From Deltaproteobacteria bacterium (lineage in GTDB: Bacteria; Desulfobacterota; Binatia; UBA9968): a stretch of 40,892 nt of DNA. Positions within the stretch are counted from its first letter, which is position 1. Each line of letters opens with the position of its first letter. Of this stretch, positions 8,088 through 16,103 are shown piece by piece. The stretch covers positions 1-40,892 of the forward strand of contig JACQUW010000382.1 of NCBI GenBank assembly GCA_016210115.1. Reading direction: 5' to 3'. A program made the position numbers and the translations under genes. The notes under the pieces were generated by a model. That model had not been told where the DNA came from and made no database searches. It saw only the letters and a program-made list of their open reading frames with translations.

Positions 8088-8386
8088 ATACAATCCGTTC
8101 GAGAGAAATTTGCGTCTCAAAACTGCCGCGAACCGTCGCAAGGTTATTCGACTGGCGCATGGACGTCAACAGGCAAAAAAGAGGACCTGTGAGTCGAGGC
8201 AAGAGGCGTCAACGAGAGGGCCAGCGGATGTTCATTGAGAAAAGTTCGATAGCTTGCGCCCCAAGAAATCGCCTTTTGCCAATCCATACTTTTAGCCTCA
8301 GACCAATCCGTGCTAAGAATATCTGGCAAGATGGTCCTGGCCGCGTGAGTCTTGCAGAGGGTTTATGAAATAAGACAGGGGGACAC

Positions 8387-9403
8387 ATGAACCAAGCGAA
8401 ACAGAGCTTTTCTACCTTATGGAGATCAGCCCGTTGCCTTTTCTTTTTTCTTTGTCTAGCGCCGCAAACAGTCGAATCGGCGGACAAGATCACGATCGGC
8501 TATTCAGCGATCGCGGGCCTGTTTGGTTATCTCTATGTCTCTGTTGATGGCGGTTATTTTCGCCGGAACGGAATCGATGCGCCGCTGGTCTATATCGGCC
8601 CCGGCGCCAAGCTTGCGCAAACGGTGGTCTCCGGTGACGTAGAGCTTGGCACCCAGTCCCCGGGAGCCTCGCTGGGCGCCAACCTCTCTGGCGGCGACCT
8701 CGTTTTCATAGCCGGGGTGGACCGAAGGCTTGCCTTGGCGCTCGTCGTCCAGCCTGAAATCAAGTCTGTCGGCGATCTAAAGGGGAAAACGATTGGAGTG
8801 AGTCAGGCGGGAACCTCCATAGAATACGGCGCGCGGTTCATTCTTGAAAAGAACGGTCTCAAACCGGGGACGGACGTGAAGATTCTGCAAACAGGAGGTC
8901 ATCCGAACAGTCTGGCCGCTGTGAGCAACAAACTACTGGCGGGAGCCGTGTTGAGCTTCCCTACGCGCTTCCTCGCGCGTAAGGCCGGGCTGGTGGAGCT
9001 GGTGGACCTGGGTGAGGAGGAGGTGAGCTATCCGGGAGGCGCTATGACGGTACGCCGCGCATTTTTGGATTCGCATCCCGATCTCGTGCGACGAATGGTG
9101 AAGTCTTACATTGAAGGGATTCACCGTTATCGCACCGATAAGGCATTTGCTACGCGGACGGTCGCGCGTTACGCGCGCACGACCGACCTAGCCGCCGTTG
9201 AAGCGACTTATAACGGGCTCAGCAACGCGCTCGTCGGGCCGAAGCCTTACGTTCCCAGGGAAGGCGTCGCGGAGAGTGTCAAGGCGCTGGCGACTAGGCG
9301 GCCGGAGGCCGCCAAATTAGATCCTCGCCGCATGATACGAGACGAGTACGTGAAAGAATTCGATGACAGCGGTTACATAGACAGCCTGTACCGAAGCCGC
9401 TGA
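8387..9403 (+). CDS. NMT1/SsuA-type ABC solute-binding protein
   Basis: 338-residue secreted binding protein of the NMT1-like class. Signal peptide with a hydrophobic core at about residues 13-27 and likely cleavage near VESA. Recognisable blocks: KITIGYSAIAGLFGYLYVS, the QTVVSGDVELG ligand-loop region, KSVGDLKGKTIGVSQ, and the tail EYVKEFDDSGYIDSLY. A GGGGG ribosome site stands 5-9 bases before the ATG. It is a lone plus-strand gene, divergent from the PLD-like gene and convergent with the TctA-TctB fusion (only 14 bases between stops). No ABC permease or ATPase is present nearby, and its ligand is unknown. Confidence 0.88.
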   Translation: MNQAKQSFSTLWRSARCLFFFLCLAPQTVESADKITIGYSAIAGLFGYLYVSVDGGYFRRNGIDAPLVYIGPGAKLAQTVVSGDVELGTQSPGASLGANLSGGDLVFIAGVDRRLALALVVQPEIKSVGDLKGKTIGVSQAGTSIEYGARFILEKNGLKPGTDVKILQTGGHPNSLAAVSNKLLAGAVLSFPTRFLARKAGLVELVDLGEEEVSYPGGAMTVRRAFLDSHPDLVRRMVKSYIEGIHRYRTDKAFATRTVARYARTTDLAAVEATYNGLSNALVGPKPYVPREGVAESVKALATRRPEAAKLDPRRMIRDEYVKEFDDSGYIDSLYRSR

Positions 9404-9417
9404 TCCGCGCTACTTCG

Positions 9418-11478
9418 CTACCCAGAGAAGTTCAACCGAACAAAAAGCTCGCCTTCGGGGAAGGGGAGGTGGAGGAGATAGTCAAACAATCCGTAAAAGA
9501 AACCCCACATGAGGAAACTCAAGACAAGCGTGATCCCCCACTTCTCACCTGAGCCAAATTTGAGGTAGAGGAAAGTTGCCAGCGGACCTGCGACGCTAAA
9601 GCCCAGTAGCCAGATGGCAAGAAAAAAGCCCAAAGTCCAGCTGATGATGGAAACAGCGCGGCGGCGTATGAGCCCTGTTTGACTGGCAGATGGCGCTTCC
9701 GTCGGGTAGGTTTGACGCAGCACCCGGAGAAACTCTTGGCCGAAGACCAGACCGGCCAACGCCAACCCGGGAATGCCTATAATAATTGGGAAAAGAGCGG
9801 CATGCTCTTCCATCGGGCGGATCTCATAGAAGGCTTCGCGCAGTATATAAGCAAAAACCGCGACCCAGAATAAGGCAAAGACAACGCGATAGACAGGATT
9901 CTTTACGATGATCTCCAACTGGATGTCCATTGTCGGCCGGGAGCCTCCCGCTGAGGATCTGACACTGTCCTTGCGGATCTGGCGTATGGAATAGACGATG
10001 GCTCCCAAGATCAGCAGGCCGATGATAATAACCCCGGGGTGCGTCAGCCATCCGTACCCATAAGCTCTCGTCGAGATAAAGAGGTTTCTTTCTGCGATGG
10101 TTCCTAAAACCAATCCCAGAAGCAACGGTGGCCGCTGCCAGTCAAACTGGATCATGAACCATCCCAAGGCGCCAAAGATCAGGACGAGTATCATGTCGCC
10201 AAAGCTATTTTTGACGGTGAAGCCGCCCAGGTAGATGAGCAGCAGAAGAAAGGGAACGAGAAGCACTCCCCTGATGTAAGTAATTTTGGCTAACTGGTTG
10301 AGGAAAAGAAAACAGACCGAAACCGTGATAATGTTGCCGATAACGATGATCCACACGAAAGAAAAAGTAAGGGGCAGGTGCTTTGTCGGATCCAACATGT
10401 CAGGGCCGGGTACGATGCCGTGAATCAAAAAGGCCCCCAGGAGGATCGCCATCGAGACGCTGCCCGGTACTCCGAAGGCGAGTGTGGGGACCAGAGCGCC
10501 GCCGTCCTTGGAATTATTGGCCGCCCCCGGTCCGAGGACCCCTTCGACGGCTCCCTTGCCGAATCGCTCCCTGCCCGGAGAGCTCTGGACGGCATGGGCG
10601 TACGCGATCCATTGGGCCGCGCTGCCGCCGATGCCCGGAAGGATGCCGATATAAGTGCCGATGGCGCTACAACGGATGACCAGCCACCAGTGGTGAAAAG
10701 TATCCTTCACCCCTTGCCAGACACCCCCTAGCTTTCCCACCTTCTCTCTGGCAATGCTGGTGCCTTGGATAGCTAGGTCCATGATTTCAGGGATCGCAAA
10801 GAGGCCTATGGCCACTGCCACGAGGGAGACGCCATCCCACAAAAAGAGGGCTGCGTTTTGGCCGAGAACTCCTTCAAAGGTGAAGCGCGGAGAAGCCCGT
10901 ATCGGATCCAATCCGACCGTAGCCAATGCAAAGCCAAGACATCCGGCCGCCAGCCCCTTGAGGAGGTTTCCCCCGCTCAGGGATGCGACGAACGTTATAC
11001 CGAGCAGAGCGAGCATGAAGAACTCGGGCGCGCCTATAGAGAGCACCAGGGGATTCATGATCGGGATCGCCAGGGCTAAGGCAACGGCGCCGAATATCGC
11101 TCCCACGAGCGAGCTCATCAGCGCCGCCCCCAAGGCACGACCTGCCTCGCCCTTTTTGGCCATGGGATGGCCATCGACAATCGTGGCGGTGGTAGTGGCC
11201 TCGCCGGGTACACCGAAGAGAACAGAGGTGATGTCACCCGTAGTCTCGTTGACAGTGTTCATGCCCAGTAGAAAGGCGAACGCGGTCACCGTGTCCATCC
11301 TGTAGACGAACGGAAGCATCAGGGCCAGGGTGGCGGCGGCTCCCAGCCCGGGCAGGACCCCGATCCAGAACCCGATGAAGATGCCCAGGAGCATGAACAG
11401 GAACGCCTGCTGCCCCTGGGCTGTAAGAGGAAGGATCTGAATCAGGCCGGCATAAAAGGCGTCGATATACTCGATCAT
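9418..11478 (-). CDS. TctA-TctB fusion permease of a tripartite tricarboxylate transporter
   Basis: 686-residue inner-membrane protein. Residues 1 to about 500 are a typical TctA large permease subunit: GVLPGLGAAATLALMLPF near 41-58, GVPGEATTTATI near 90, GILPGIGG and the second conserved AANNSKDGGALVPTLAFGVP. The last ~160 residues (from about NPVYRVVFALFW) form four more hydrophobic segments resembling the small subunit TctB, which is normally a separate gene. This explains the absence of a separate tctB here. It lies 12 bases downstream of a Bug protein (11491-12540), its probable receptor. Together they should form a sodium- or proton-coupled importer of an organic acid. Confidence 0.9.
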   Translation of the reverse strand: MIEYIDAFYAGLIQILPLTAQGQQAFLFMLLGIFIGFWIGVLPGLGAAATLALMLPFVYRMDTVTAFAFLLGMNTVNETTGDITSVLFGVPGEATTTATIVDGHPMAKKGEAGRALGAALMSSLVGAIFGAVALALAIPIMNPLVLSIGAPEFFMLALLGITFVASLSGGNLLKGLAAGCLGFALATVGLDPIRASPRFTFEGVLGQNAALFLWDGVSLVAVAIGLFAIPEIMDLAIQGTSIAREKVGKLGGVWQGVKDTFHHWWLVIRCSAIGTYIGILPGIGGSAAQWIAYAHAVQSSPGRERFGKGAVEGVLGPGAANNSKDGGALVPTLAFGVPGSVSMAILLGAFLIHGIVPGPDMLDPTKHLPLTFSFVWIIVIGNIITVSVCFLFLNQLAKITYIRGVLLVPFLLLLIYLGGFTVKNSFGDMILVLIFGALGWFMIQFDWQRPPLLLGLVLGTIAERNLFISTRAYGYGWLTHPGVIIIGLLILGAIVYSIRQIRKDSVRSSAGGSRPTMDIQLEIIVKNPVYRVVFALFWVAVFAYILREAFYEIRPMEEHAALFPIIIGIPGLALAGLVFGQEFLRVLRQTYPTEAPSASQTGLIRRRAVSIISWTLGFFLAIWLLGFSVAGPLATFLYLKFGSGEKWGITLVLSFLMWGFFYGLFDYLLHLPFPEGELFVRLNFSG

Positions 11479-11490
11479 TTCGGGCTGGAC

Positions 11491-12540
11491 TTACTTTTTC
11501 GGCTTCACCATCAGAAAGCTCAGAAGCTCGTTCGCCCGGGGAGTCATCGACAAGATCTGGTCCACGTATTTTTCGACCTGTTCCCCTGAGACGTAAGTTG
11601 CTTCAAACTTGGATTTTTTGGCTTCAGCTATAAACTCCGGATCCTTCATAGTGCCAGCAAAGGCTTTGCGCAGCAGTTGGAGCCTCTCCTTGGGTGTCCC
11701 CGGGGGGACAGAAAATGGGCGCTGAAAGTCGTAACTCGCCCCCCAGGCCCGATAAGCTGAGAGACTATCCTCTCCCTTGATGACATCCGGAATAAGGGGA
11801 AGGTCCTTGACCTCCGGATCCTCCCATCGGCTATGGATTAGGAACGGGATAATTTTGTTGTCAGCATCCTTGGCATCGAGCATAGCTCTGGCAGTGGTTC
11901 TCATCGACTCCCAGGTCCAGCAACCGCCCTCTACTTCCTTTCTGCGCATGGCCACGAGGATCGTGCCCGTCCCTTCGTAGCCGGTAATGACCTTGAACTT
12001 CGTCCCTACGGTCTTGTTCAATATCTGAGGCAGGTCGTCGTAGGTAGACCCAGGCGCGGTCGCACCCATCTTGATCTCCCGGTTAGCGGCAAGGACATCG
12101 TTCCAAGACTTTAATCCGGTATAGGCCATGATCCCGCAAACAGGCGTCCCTAAAGTAGGTGCCCCGATCCAGCCGAGCTTGTGAGCGTCGAACCTCACGG
12201 CTTTATCGCCCAGTGCCTGGCGGACGACAAAGGCACCATTCCATATTCCGACAAACAGGCCATCGGGTTTGGCGCTATTGGCCGTATAATTCGCCGCGAT
12301 AAGGCTACCAGCGCCGGTCATGTTTTCCACCACGATCGTGGGATTTCCGGGAATGTGCTTTCCCATGTGCCGCCCAACTATTCGGGCAGCAAGGTCATAG
12401 CCGCCCCCGGCTGCGAAACCCACTACAAAGCGGATCGTCTTGCCGTTATAGAAGTCATGCGTCGATGATGATGCAGGCGCGCCGGCAAGAAGAATAAGCC
12501 CGATCACGGCAACCATCGGTAACCAGATTTTGCCTTTCAT
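11491..12540 (-). CDS. tctC: Bug/TctC-family periplasmic binding protein
   Basis: 349-residue Bug-family receptor immediately upstream of the fused permease and probably its cognate binding protein. The signal peptide spans about residues 1-26 (ASSS region). Mature motifs: KTIRFVVGFAAGGGYDLAAR, RHMGKHIPGNP, ENMTGAGSLIAANY and VPPGTPKERLQLLRKAF. An internal WTWES patch is shared only with its paralogue at 14749. A strong AGGAGGAG precedes the ATG by nine bases. Very similar throughout to the protein at 14749-15792, so the pair arose by duplication, with two regulatory genes now between them. A putative sigma-54 promoter at 13159-13173 probably drives this gene together with the receiver gene and the permease. 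Confidence 0.9.
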   Translation of the reverse strand: MKGKIWLPMVAVIGLILLAGAPASSSTHDFYNGKTIRFVVGFAAGGGYDLAARIVGRHMGKHIPGNPTIVVENMTGAGSLIAANYTANSAKPDGLFVGIWNGAFVVRQALGDKAVRFDAHKLGWIGAPTLGTPVCGIMAYTGLKSWNDVLAANREIKMGATAPGSTYDDLPQILNKTVGTKFKVITGYEGTGTILVAMRRKEVEGGCWTWESMRTTARAMLDAKDADNKIIPFLIHSRWEDPEVKDLPLIPDVIKGEDSLSAYRAWGASYDFQRPFSVPPGTPKERLQLLRKAFAGTMKDPEFIAEAKKSKFEATYVSGEQVEKYVDQILSMTPRANELLSFLMVKPKK

Positions 12541-12619
12541 AATTATTCTCCTCCTCTGAATTAATCTTTTGTCTGATCATTTATGAATTGCGGGTAGCCG
12601 AAAAATTCCCTGATACAGT

Positions 12620-13021
12620 TCACGGCTCAAAACTGCTTCCTTCAATCTTTCGTCGCGCTCGTGCGCCGCGGAAGGCCTCGAGCATGACCTCTAATCCATG
12701 GAGATTTACCATGATCGTGTTGGGGACGGTCGTCGCAATTTCCCCGACAACGTTGCCGCTCGCGTCAGAGCAGCCTGCGACAATGACGATTTCCATCGAA
12801 CTCCTGATGTCTCTCAGATTAAAAACTGTCTCGGCCAGGTCCATTTCTTTCCCTGTGGAAACGAGAACGGCGGTGTCGAAGATTTCTCGACGTATCCTGT
12901 TAACAGCCTTGTCGCCATCACTGACTATTGTGACGATGCACCCGGCACCGGTAAGACACTTTTCCACCTCGTCACAACTTTCCGCACAAACCAGCAAGGT
13001 TTTATCAAACCGGCGCAGCAC
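12620..13021 (-). CDS. Receiver-like protein lacking the phospho-acceptor Asp
   Basis: 133 residues with the outline of a stand-alone CheY-like receiver: KTLLVCAES (first strand), a TIVSDGDKAVNRIRR helix-loop and FDTAVLVS (third strand). The phospho-acceptor Asp position is Val54, and the acidic pair after strand one is reduced to a single Glu14. It therefore cannot be phosphorylated in the usual way and is probably a protein-interaction module. The start is a GTG, the first available in frame after a stop; the ribosome site is weak. It lies between the sigma-54 activator gene and the Bug/TctAB genes and probably leads their operon. No DNA-binding or enzymatic domain was seen. Moderately sure of the fold, unsure of the role. 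Confidence 0.65.
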   Translation of the reverse strand: MLRRFDKTLLVCAESCDEVEKCLTGAGCIVTIVSDGDKAVNRIRREIFDTAVLVSTGKEMDLAETVFNLRDIRSSMEIVIVAGCSDASGNVVGEIATTVPNTIMVNLHGLEVMLEAFRGARARRKIEGSSFEP

Positions 13022-13158
13022 CTGACGACCAACCCAAGAACGCTTGTCGTTCTGCTAGCCGAAGCTCACCGTCCGTCAGCCTTGAGCCTTGACGCGTTTT
13101 CCGCGCTTCGGCTCTCCGGGCAATTTGCTCTCTCGTCGCGGCAGAGACCTGTGCAGGA

Positions 13159-13173
13159 GCAATCAACAGGCCA
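13159..13173 (-). promoter_or_regulatory. Putative sigma-54 (-24/-12) promoter
   Basis: Minus-strand TGGCCTGTTGATTGC matches the RpoN consensus TGGCACGNNNNTTGC at all positions except the fifth and sixth. The key GG and GC are correctly spaced. It lies about 140 bases before the receiver gene and just downstream of a gene for a sigma-54 activator, which makes a chance match less likely. Confidence 0.55.
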
Positions 13174-13231
13174 GCGATGAAAACAGTCGGAGATGCGAGG
13201 TAAGTCTAGAATTTACAAAGGAAATGTTTTG

Positions 13232-13279
13232 CGCGTCGAGTAAACGCGACAGGCTTTACAAGTGTGCAGAAAATCACAC
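13232..13279 (-). promoter_or_regulatory. Two candidate activator-binding palindromes
   Basis: CGCGT-N7-ACGCG at 13232-13248 and GTGTG-N8-CACAC at 13262-13279 lie 60-105 bases upstream of the -24 element, the usual position of sites for enhancer-binding regulators. The two differ in sequence, so at most one may be the true site. Confidence 0.35.
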
Positions 13280-13352
13280 GCTTCAAAGGGCAACTGTATA
13301 GATACTTCACACGGTCAGGAGGCACTGATCCGGCGATCTCGGTTTTTGCGGG

Positions 13353-14720
13353 CTAAAATAATCCGTGCTTTTTGAGTTTGTCGTAAAGGGCCCGCCGGCT
13401 GATTCCGAGGTTCCGGGCCGCCTCTTTTTTGTTCCCGTTAGTTAAGGCGAGGGTCATTAGGATGAATTCTCTCTCGACAGCGTCAAGGGTCATGCCCGCG
13501 TGAATCGGAAACTGCTGGGCCGCGGCATTTGTTTTCACGCTGCTTGCAGCTCTAATTCTCAATGGGAGAAGATCAGGCGTCAGCTCTTCTCCCTTGGCCA
13601 TCAGGACGGCACGTTGAATAACGTTCTTCAATTCCCGTACGTTGCCCGGCCAGGAGTAAGCCCTAAGACAGCGCCAGGTTTCCGGGGCGACGGCACGCAC
13701 CCTTTTCTTGTAGATGGCGTTGAAATGAGGCACGAAATGATTGCTCAGGAGTGTGATGCCTCCCGGACGTTCCCGAAGAGCCGGCACATGAATGTGGAAA
13801 ACGTCAAGACGATAGAAAAGGTCATCCCTGAATCTTCTCTGTTTGACCGCCTCTTCCAGGTTTTCATTGGTTGCCGCTATGACCCGAACGTCCGCACAAA
13901 TATCTTTCTCCCCTCCGACTCGACGGAAGGTCTTGGTTTCCAGAACTCGGAGAAGACTGACTTGCGCCTTTTCATTGATGGTGCTGATCTCATCGAGGAA
14001 AATGGTCCCGGTATGGGCTTCCTCAAAACGCCCTTTGGTCGTTACCACTGCACCCGTGTACGCGCCCTTTTCGTGGCCAAAGAGTTCGCTGGCAATCAAC
14101 TCGGGCGCCATAGCGCCGGTATTGACAGCGACGTAAGGGCCACTTTTGCGCCTGCTTCTCTTATGAATGGCCGCCGCGACCATATCCTTGCCTGTGCCCG
14201 TTTCACCGGTGATCAATACGGATATGTCCTCTGACGCCGCCTCAAGGATCCTTTGAAACACCTCCTGCATCGGCAGGCTGATCCCCAGCATGCCCTCGAA
14301 CTCCAGCGGGACAGGTATCTCGCTGCGGAAGCTGCCCCCATTACGTGAGGCTTGCTGATGCAACGCTTGAGTGACAAGCGCGCAGATTTCATCTTCGTCG
14401 ACTGGCCGCGTGAGAGTGCGATGCGCGTAGGCTTTAAGGCGATCGAGGGGAAAGGGCCCGCCCCCCTGATCCGTCAGAACAATAATGTATGTCCGGCTTG
14501 AGTCTTTAGTCAGGAGATCAAGCAGCTCAAGGCCTTTTGATTGTTCCGTCTTTGTTGCAACGGCATCCCAGATGAGAACTTCGTATCCCCCGCTGTTCAA
14601 CTTTTCCGTAGCTCCTCCGATGAGGGGCACGGAATCCACGGAGACATGATCTCCTGAGAACCGCTCCTTGAGCATCGCCTGAATGTTACCCGTTCTTTCA
14701 ACTACCAGGACCTTTGACAT
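13353..14720 (-). CDS. Sigma-54-dependent NtrC-type transcriptional activator with weak receiver
   Basis: 455 residues: N-terminal receiver-like domain (1-120), AAA+ sigma-54 interaction domain (about 143-370) and C-terminal Fis-type helix-turn-helix (about 415-455). Seen: Walker A GETGTGKD at 172-179, the sigma-54-contacting GAYTGA loop at 219-224 (the Tyr form of GAFTGA), Walker B TIFLDE at about 239-244, and arginine-finger region RFRDDLFYRL. In the receiver, Asp52 (IWDAVA) can be aligned to the phospho-acceptor, but the acidic pocket pair and the conserved Lys (here LTRPVD) are altered. No histidine kinase gene is present. The gene is 28 bases downstream of a Bug gene, so it is probably co-transcribed with it, and it likely activates the promoter at 13159. 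Confidence 0.93.
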   Translation of the reverse strand: MSKVLVVERTGNIQAMLKERFSGDHVSVDSVPLIGGATEKLNSGGYEVLIWDAVATKTEQSKGLELLDLLTKDSSRTYIIVLTDQGGGPFPLDRLKAYAHRTLTRPVDEDEICALVTQALHQQASRNGGSFRSEIPVPLEFEGMLGISLPMQEVFQRILEAASEDISVLITGETGTGKDMVAAAIHKRSRRKSGPYVAVNTGAMAPELIASELFGHEKGAYTGAVVTTKGRFEEAHTGTIFLDEISTINEKAQVSLLRVLETKTFRRVGGEKDICADVRVIAATNENLEEAVKQRRFRDDLFYRLDVFHIHVPALRERPGGITLLSNHFVPHFNAIYKKRVRAVAPETWRCLRAYSWPGNVRELKNVIQRAVLMAKGEELTPDLLPLRIRAASSVKTNAAAQQFPIHAGMTLDAVEREFILMTLALTNGNKKEAARNLGISRRALYDKLKKHGLF

Positions 14721-14748
14721 AGGTTTAGAGCGTTGCGCTTTATCAAAT

Positions 14749-15765
14749 TTACATCTTCGGCTTTACCATCAAGAAGTCGAGAAGCTCCTTGGCCTTTGGG
14801 GTAATCGAGAGAACCTTGTCCACGTGTTTTTCGATCTCTTCCGCCGAGACGTAAGTGACGTCCCACTTGGATTTTTCGGCCTCTGCCACAAACTCACGAT
14901 CTTTTATCGTGTCCGCGAAGGCTTTGCGCAGATGTTGGAGCCGCTCTTTGGGTGTCCCCGGCGGAACGCTAAAGGGACGTTGGAACTCGTAAGCGCCCGA
15001 CCAAGTCCGATACGCGGAGAGGTTATCCTCGCCCTTGATCACCTCTGGAAGGAGCGGAAGGTCCTTCACCTCAGGATCGGGTTCCCGGCTATGGATGAGG
15101 AAGGGGATCAGCTTCTTATCACCCTTCGCGCCGAGCATAGGCCTGGCAGTGGTTCTCGCCGACTCCCAGGTCCAACAACCACCCTCCACTTCCTTTCTTC
15201 GCATGGCCACAAGGATCGTGCCCGTTCCTTCATAGCCGCTAATGACCTTAAACTTCGTTCCTAGAGTTCGATTCAGTATCTGTGGCAAGTCATCGTACGT
15301 AGACCCGGGTCCGGTTGCACCCATCTTGATCTCCCGGTTAGCGGCGATGATATCCTTTAACGAGCGTAATCCGGTGTAGGCCATAATGCTACAAAAAGGT
15401 GTGCCTTTGCTTGGAGCACCGATCCAGCCAAGCTTGCGGCCGTCGAGCCTCACGGCCTTGTCCCCCAACGCCTGCCGGAGGACAAATGCGCTATTCCAGA
15501 TCCCCACAAACAGGCCGTCGGGTCTGGCGCTATTGTAAATGTAGTTGGCAGCAACCAGGCTTCCGGCACCGGTCATATTTTTAACGACGATGGAAGGATT
15601 TCCGGGGATATGCTTGCCCATATGCCGAGCAATAATCCGGGTGGAGAGATCATAGCCGCCGCCGGCGGCAAATCCGACCACAAAGCGAATGGTTTTGCCC
15701 TTATAGAACTCATGGGTCGACGAGTTGGCGGGAGCTGCCGCGAATAAGACAAGCCCCGCCACCAT
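14749..15765 (-). CDS. tctC: Bug/TctC-family binding protein, paralogue with probable ACG start
   Basis: Close paralogue of the receptor at 11491: THEFYKGKTIRFVVGFAAGG, RHMGKHIPGNPSIVVKNMTG, GCWTWES and PPGTPKERLQHLRKAFA are shared nearly unchanged. The first ATG (15765) gives a signal peptide without its basic N-region, and it has no ribosome site. The frame stays open upstream, and the codon aligned with the paralogue's ATG is ACG at 15790-15792. This is followed by AAG AAA TTA and preceded eight bases earlier by a strong AGGAGG (15801-15806). The real N-terminus is therefore probably there (347 residues), using a non-standard start or reflecting a recent ATG-to-ACG change. First gene of the operon ahead of the sigma-54 activator. 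Confidence 0.88.
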   Translation of the reverse strand: MVAGLVLFAAAPANSSTHEFYKGKTIRFVVGFAAGGGYDLSTRIIARHMGKHIPGNPSIVVKNMTGAGSLVAANYIYNSARPDGLFVGIWNSAFVLRQALGDKAVRLDGRKLGWIGAPSKGTPFCSIMAYTGLRSLKDIIAANREIKMGATGPGSTYDDLPQILNRTLGTKFKVISGYEGTGTILVAMRRKEVEGGCWTWESARTTARPMLGAKGDKKLIPFLIHSREPDPEVKDLPLLPEVIKGEDNLSAYRTWSGAYEFQRPFSVPPGTPKERLQHLRKAFADTIKDREFVAEAEKSKWDVTYVSAEEIEKHVDKVLSITPKAKELLDFLMVKPKM

Positions 15766-15824
15766 GGCGATCGGTAACTCTAATTTCTTCGTGATGACAC
15801 CCTCCTTTCTACAAGTCTATAGGA

Positions 15825-15853
15825 TCTCCAATATTACTGTCTGACGTTGGAGA
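15825..15853. promoter_or_regulatory. Inverted repeat, possible operator
   Basis: TCTCCAA and TTGGAGA are perfect 7-base arms with 15 bases between them, located about 33 bases upstream of the probable ACG start of the Bug gene. The spacing suits a dimeric regulator. No -35/-10 pair was confidently placed. Confidence 0.35.
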
Positions 15854-15906
15854 TAAAAACTCTTGTCGGAGGTCGCGTGGATAACACCTTCCATTTCTTT
15901 CGACGG

Positions 15907-15942
15907 AACAAAAAAGCCCGGAGGGAGAGACCAGTCCGGGCT
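15907..15942 (-). terminator. Rho-independent terminator
   Basis: On the minus strand, AGCCCGGA and TCCGGGCT form an 8-bp stem around a 12-base loop, followed directly by a run of six T (plus-strand aaaaaa). It lies downstream of the hydrolase gene at 16104-16988 and about 115 bases before the next Bug gene, separating the two transcription units. It could also act as a leader attenuator for the Bug operon. Confidence 0.75.
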
Positions 15943-16103
15943 ATGACAGTTTGAACAAAAGATGGGACTGGAACTCAGAAACCAGCCTCAACTCCGCCGC
16001 AGAATTAACAGCCCCAGCCTATCAAAGAAAGTTCGGCTGTCAATAAGGTGAGGTGACGTACGCGGTCGCCAAAAACGGGGCCGGGCAGGCGAACCCAGCT
16101 CGC

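Larger units (their letters stand above)
13022..13352 (-). promoter_or_regulatory. 331-bp regulatory gap with sigma-54 promoter and upstream palindromes
   Basis: No gene on either strand that looks real. The gap separates the sigma-54 activator from the receiver gene, and on the minus strand it holds a -24/-12 element (13159-13173). Two inverted repeats lie further upstream (13232-13248 and 13262-13279), in the usual enhancer position. A roughly 125-base leader would precede the receiver gene. Confidence 0.5.
15793..16103. other. Intergenic region with terminator and inverted repeat
   Basis: 311 bases without a gene. It contains a minus-strand terminator-like hairpin at 15907-15942, an inverted repeat TCTCCAA-N15-TTGGAGA at 15825-15853 just before the Bug gene, and the Bug ribosome site at 15801-15806. 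The inverted repeat could be an operator for the Bug/activator operon. Confidence 0.5.

Noticed and set aside
13500..14234. A 244-codon plus-strand frame
   Set aside because: Antisense to the sigma-54 activator, whose AAA+ motifs are unmistakable.
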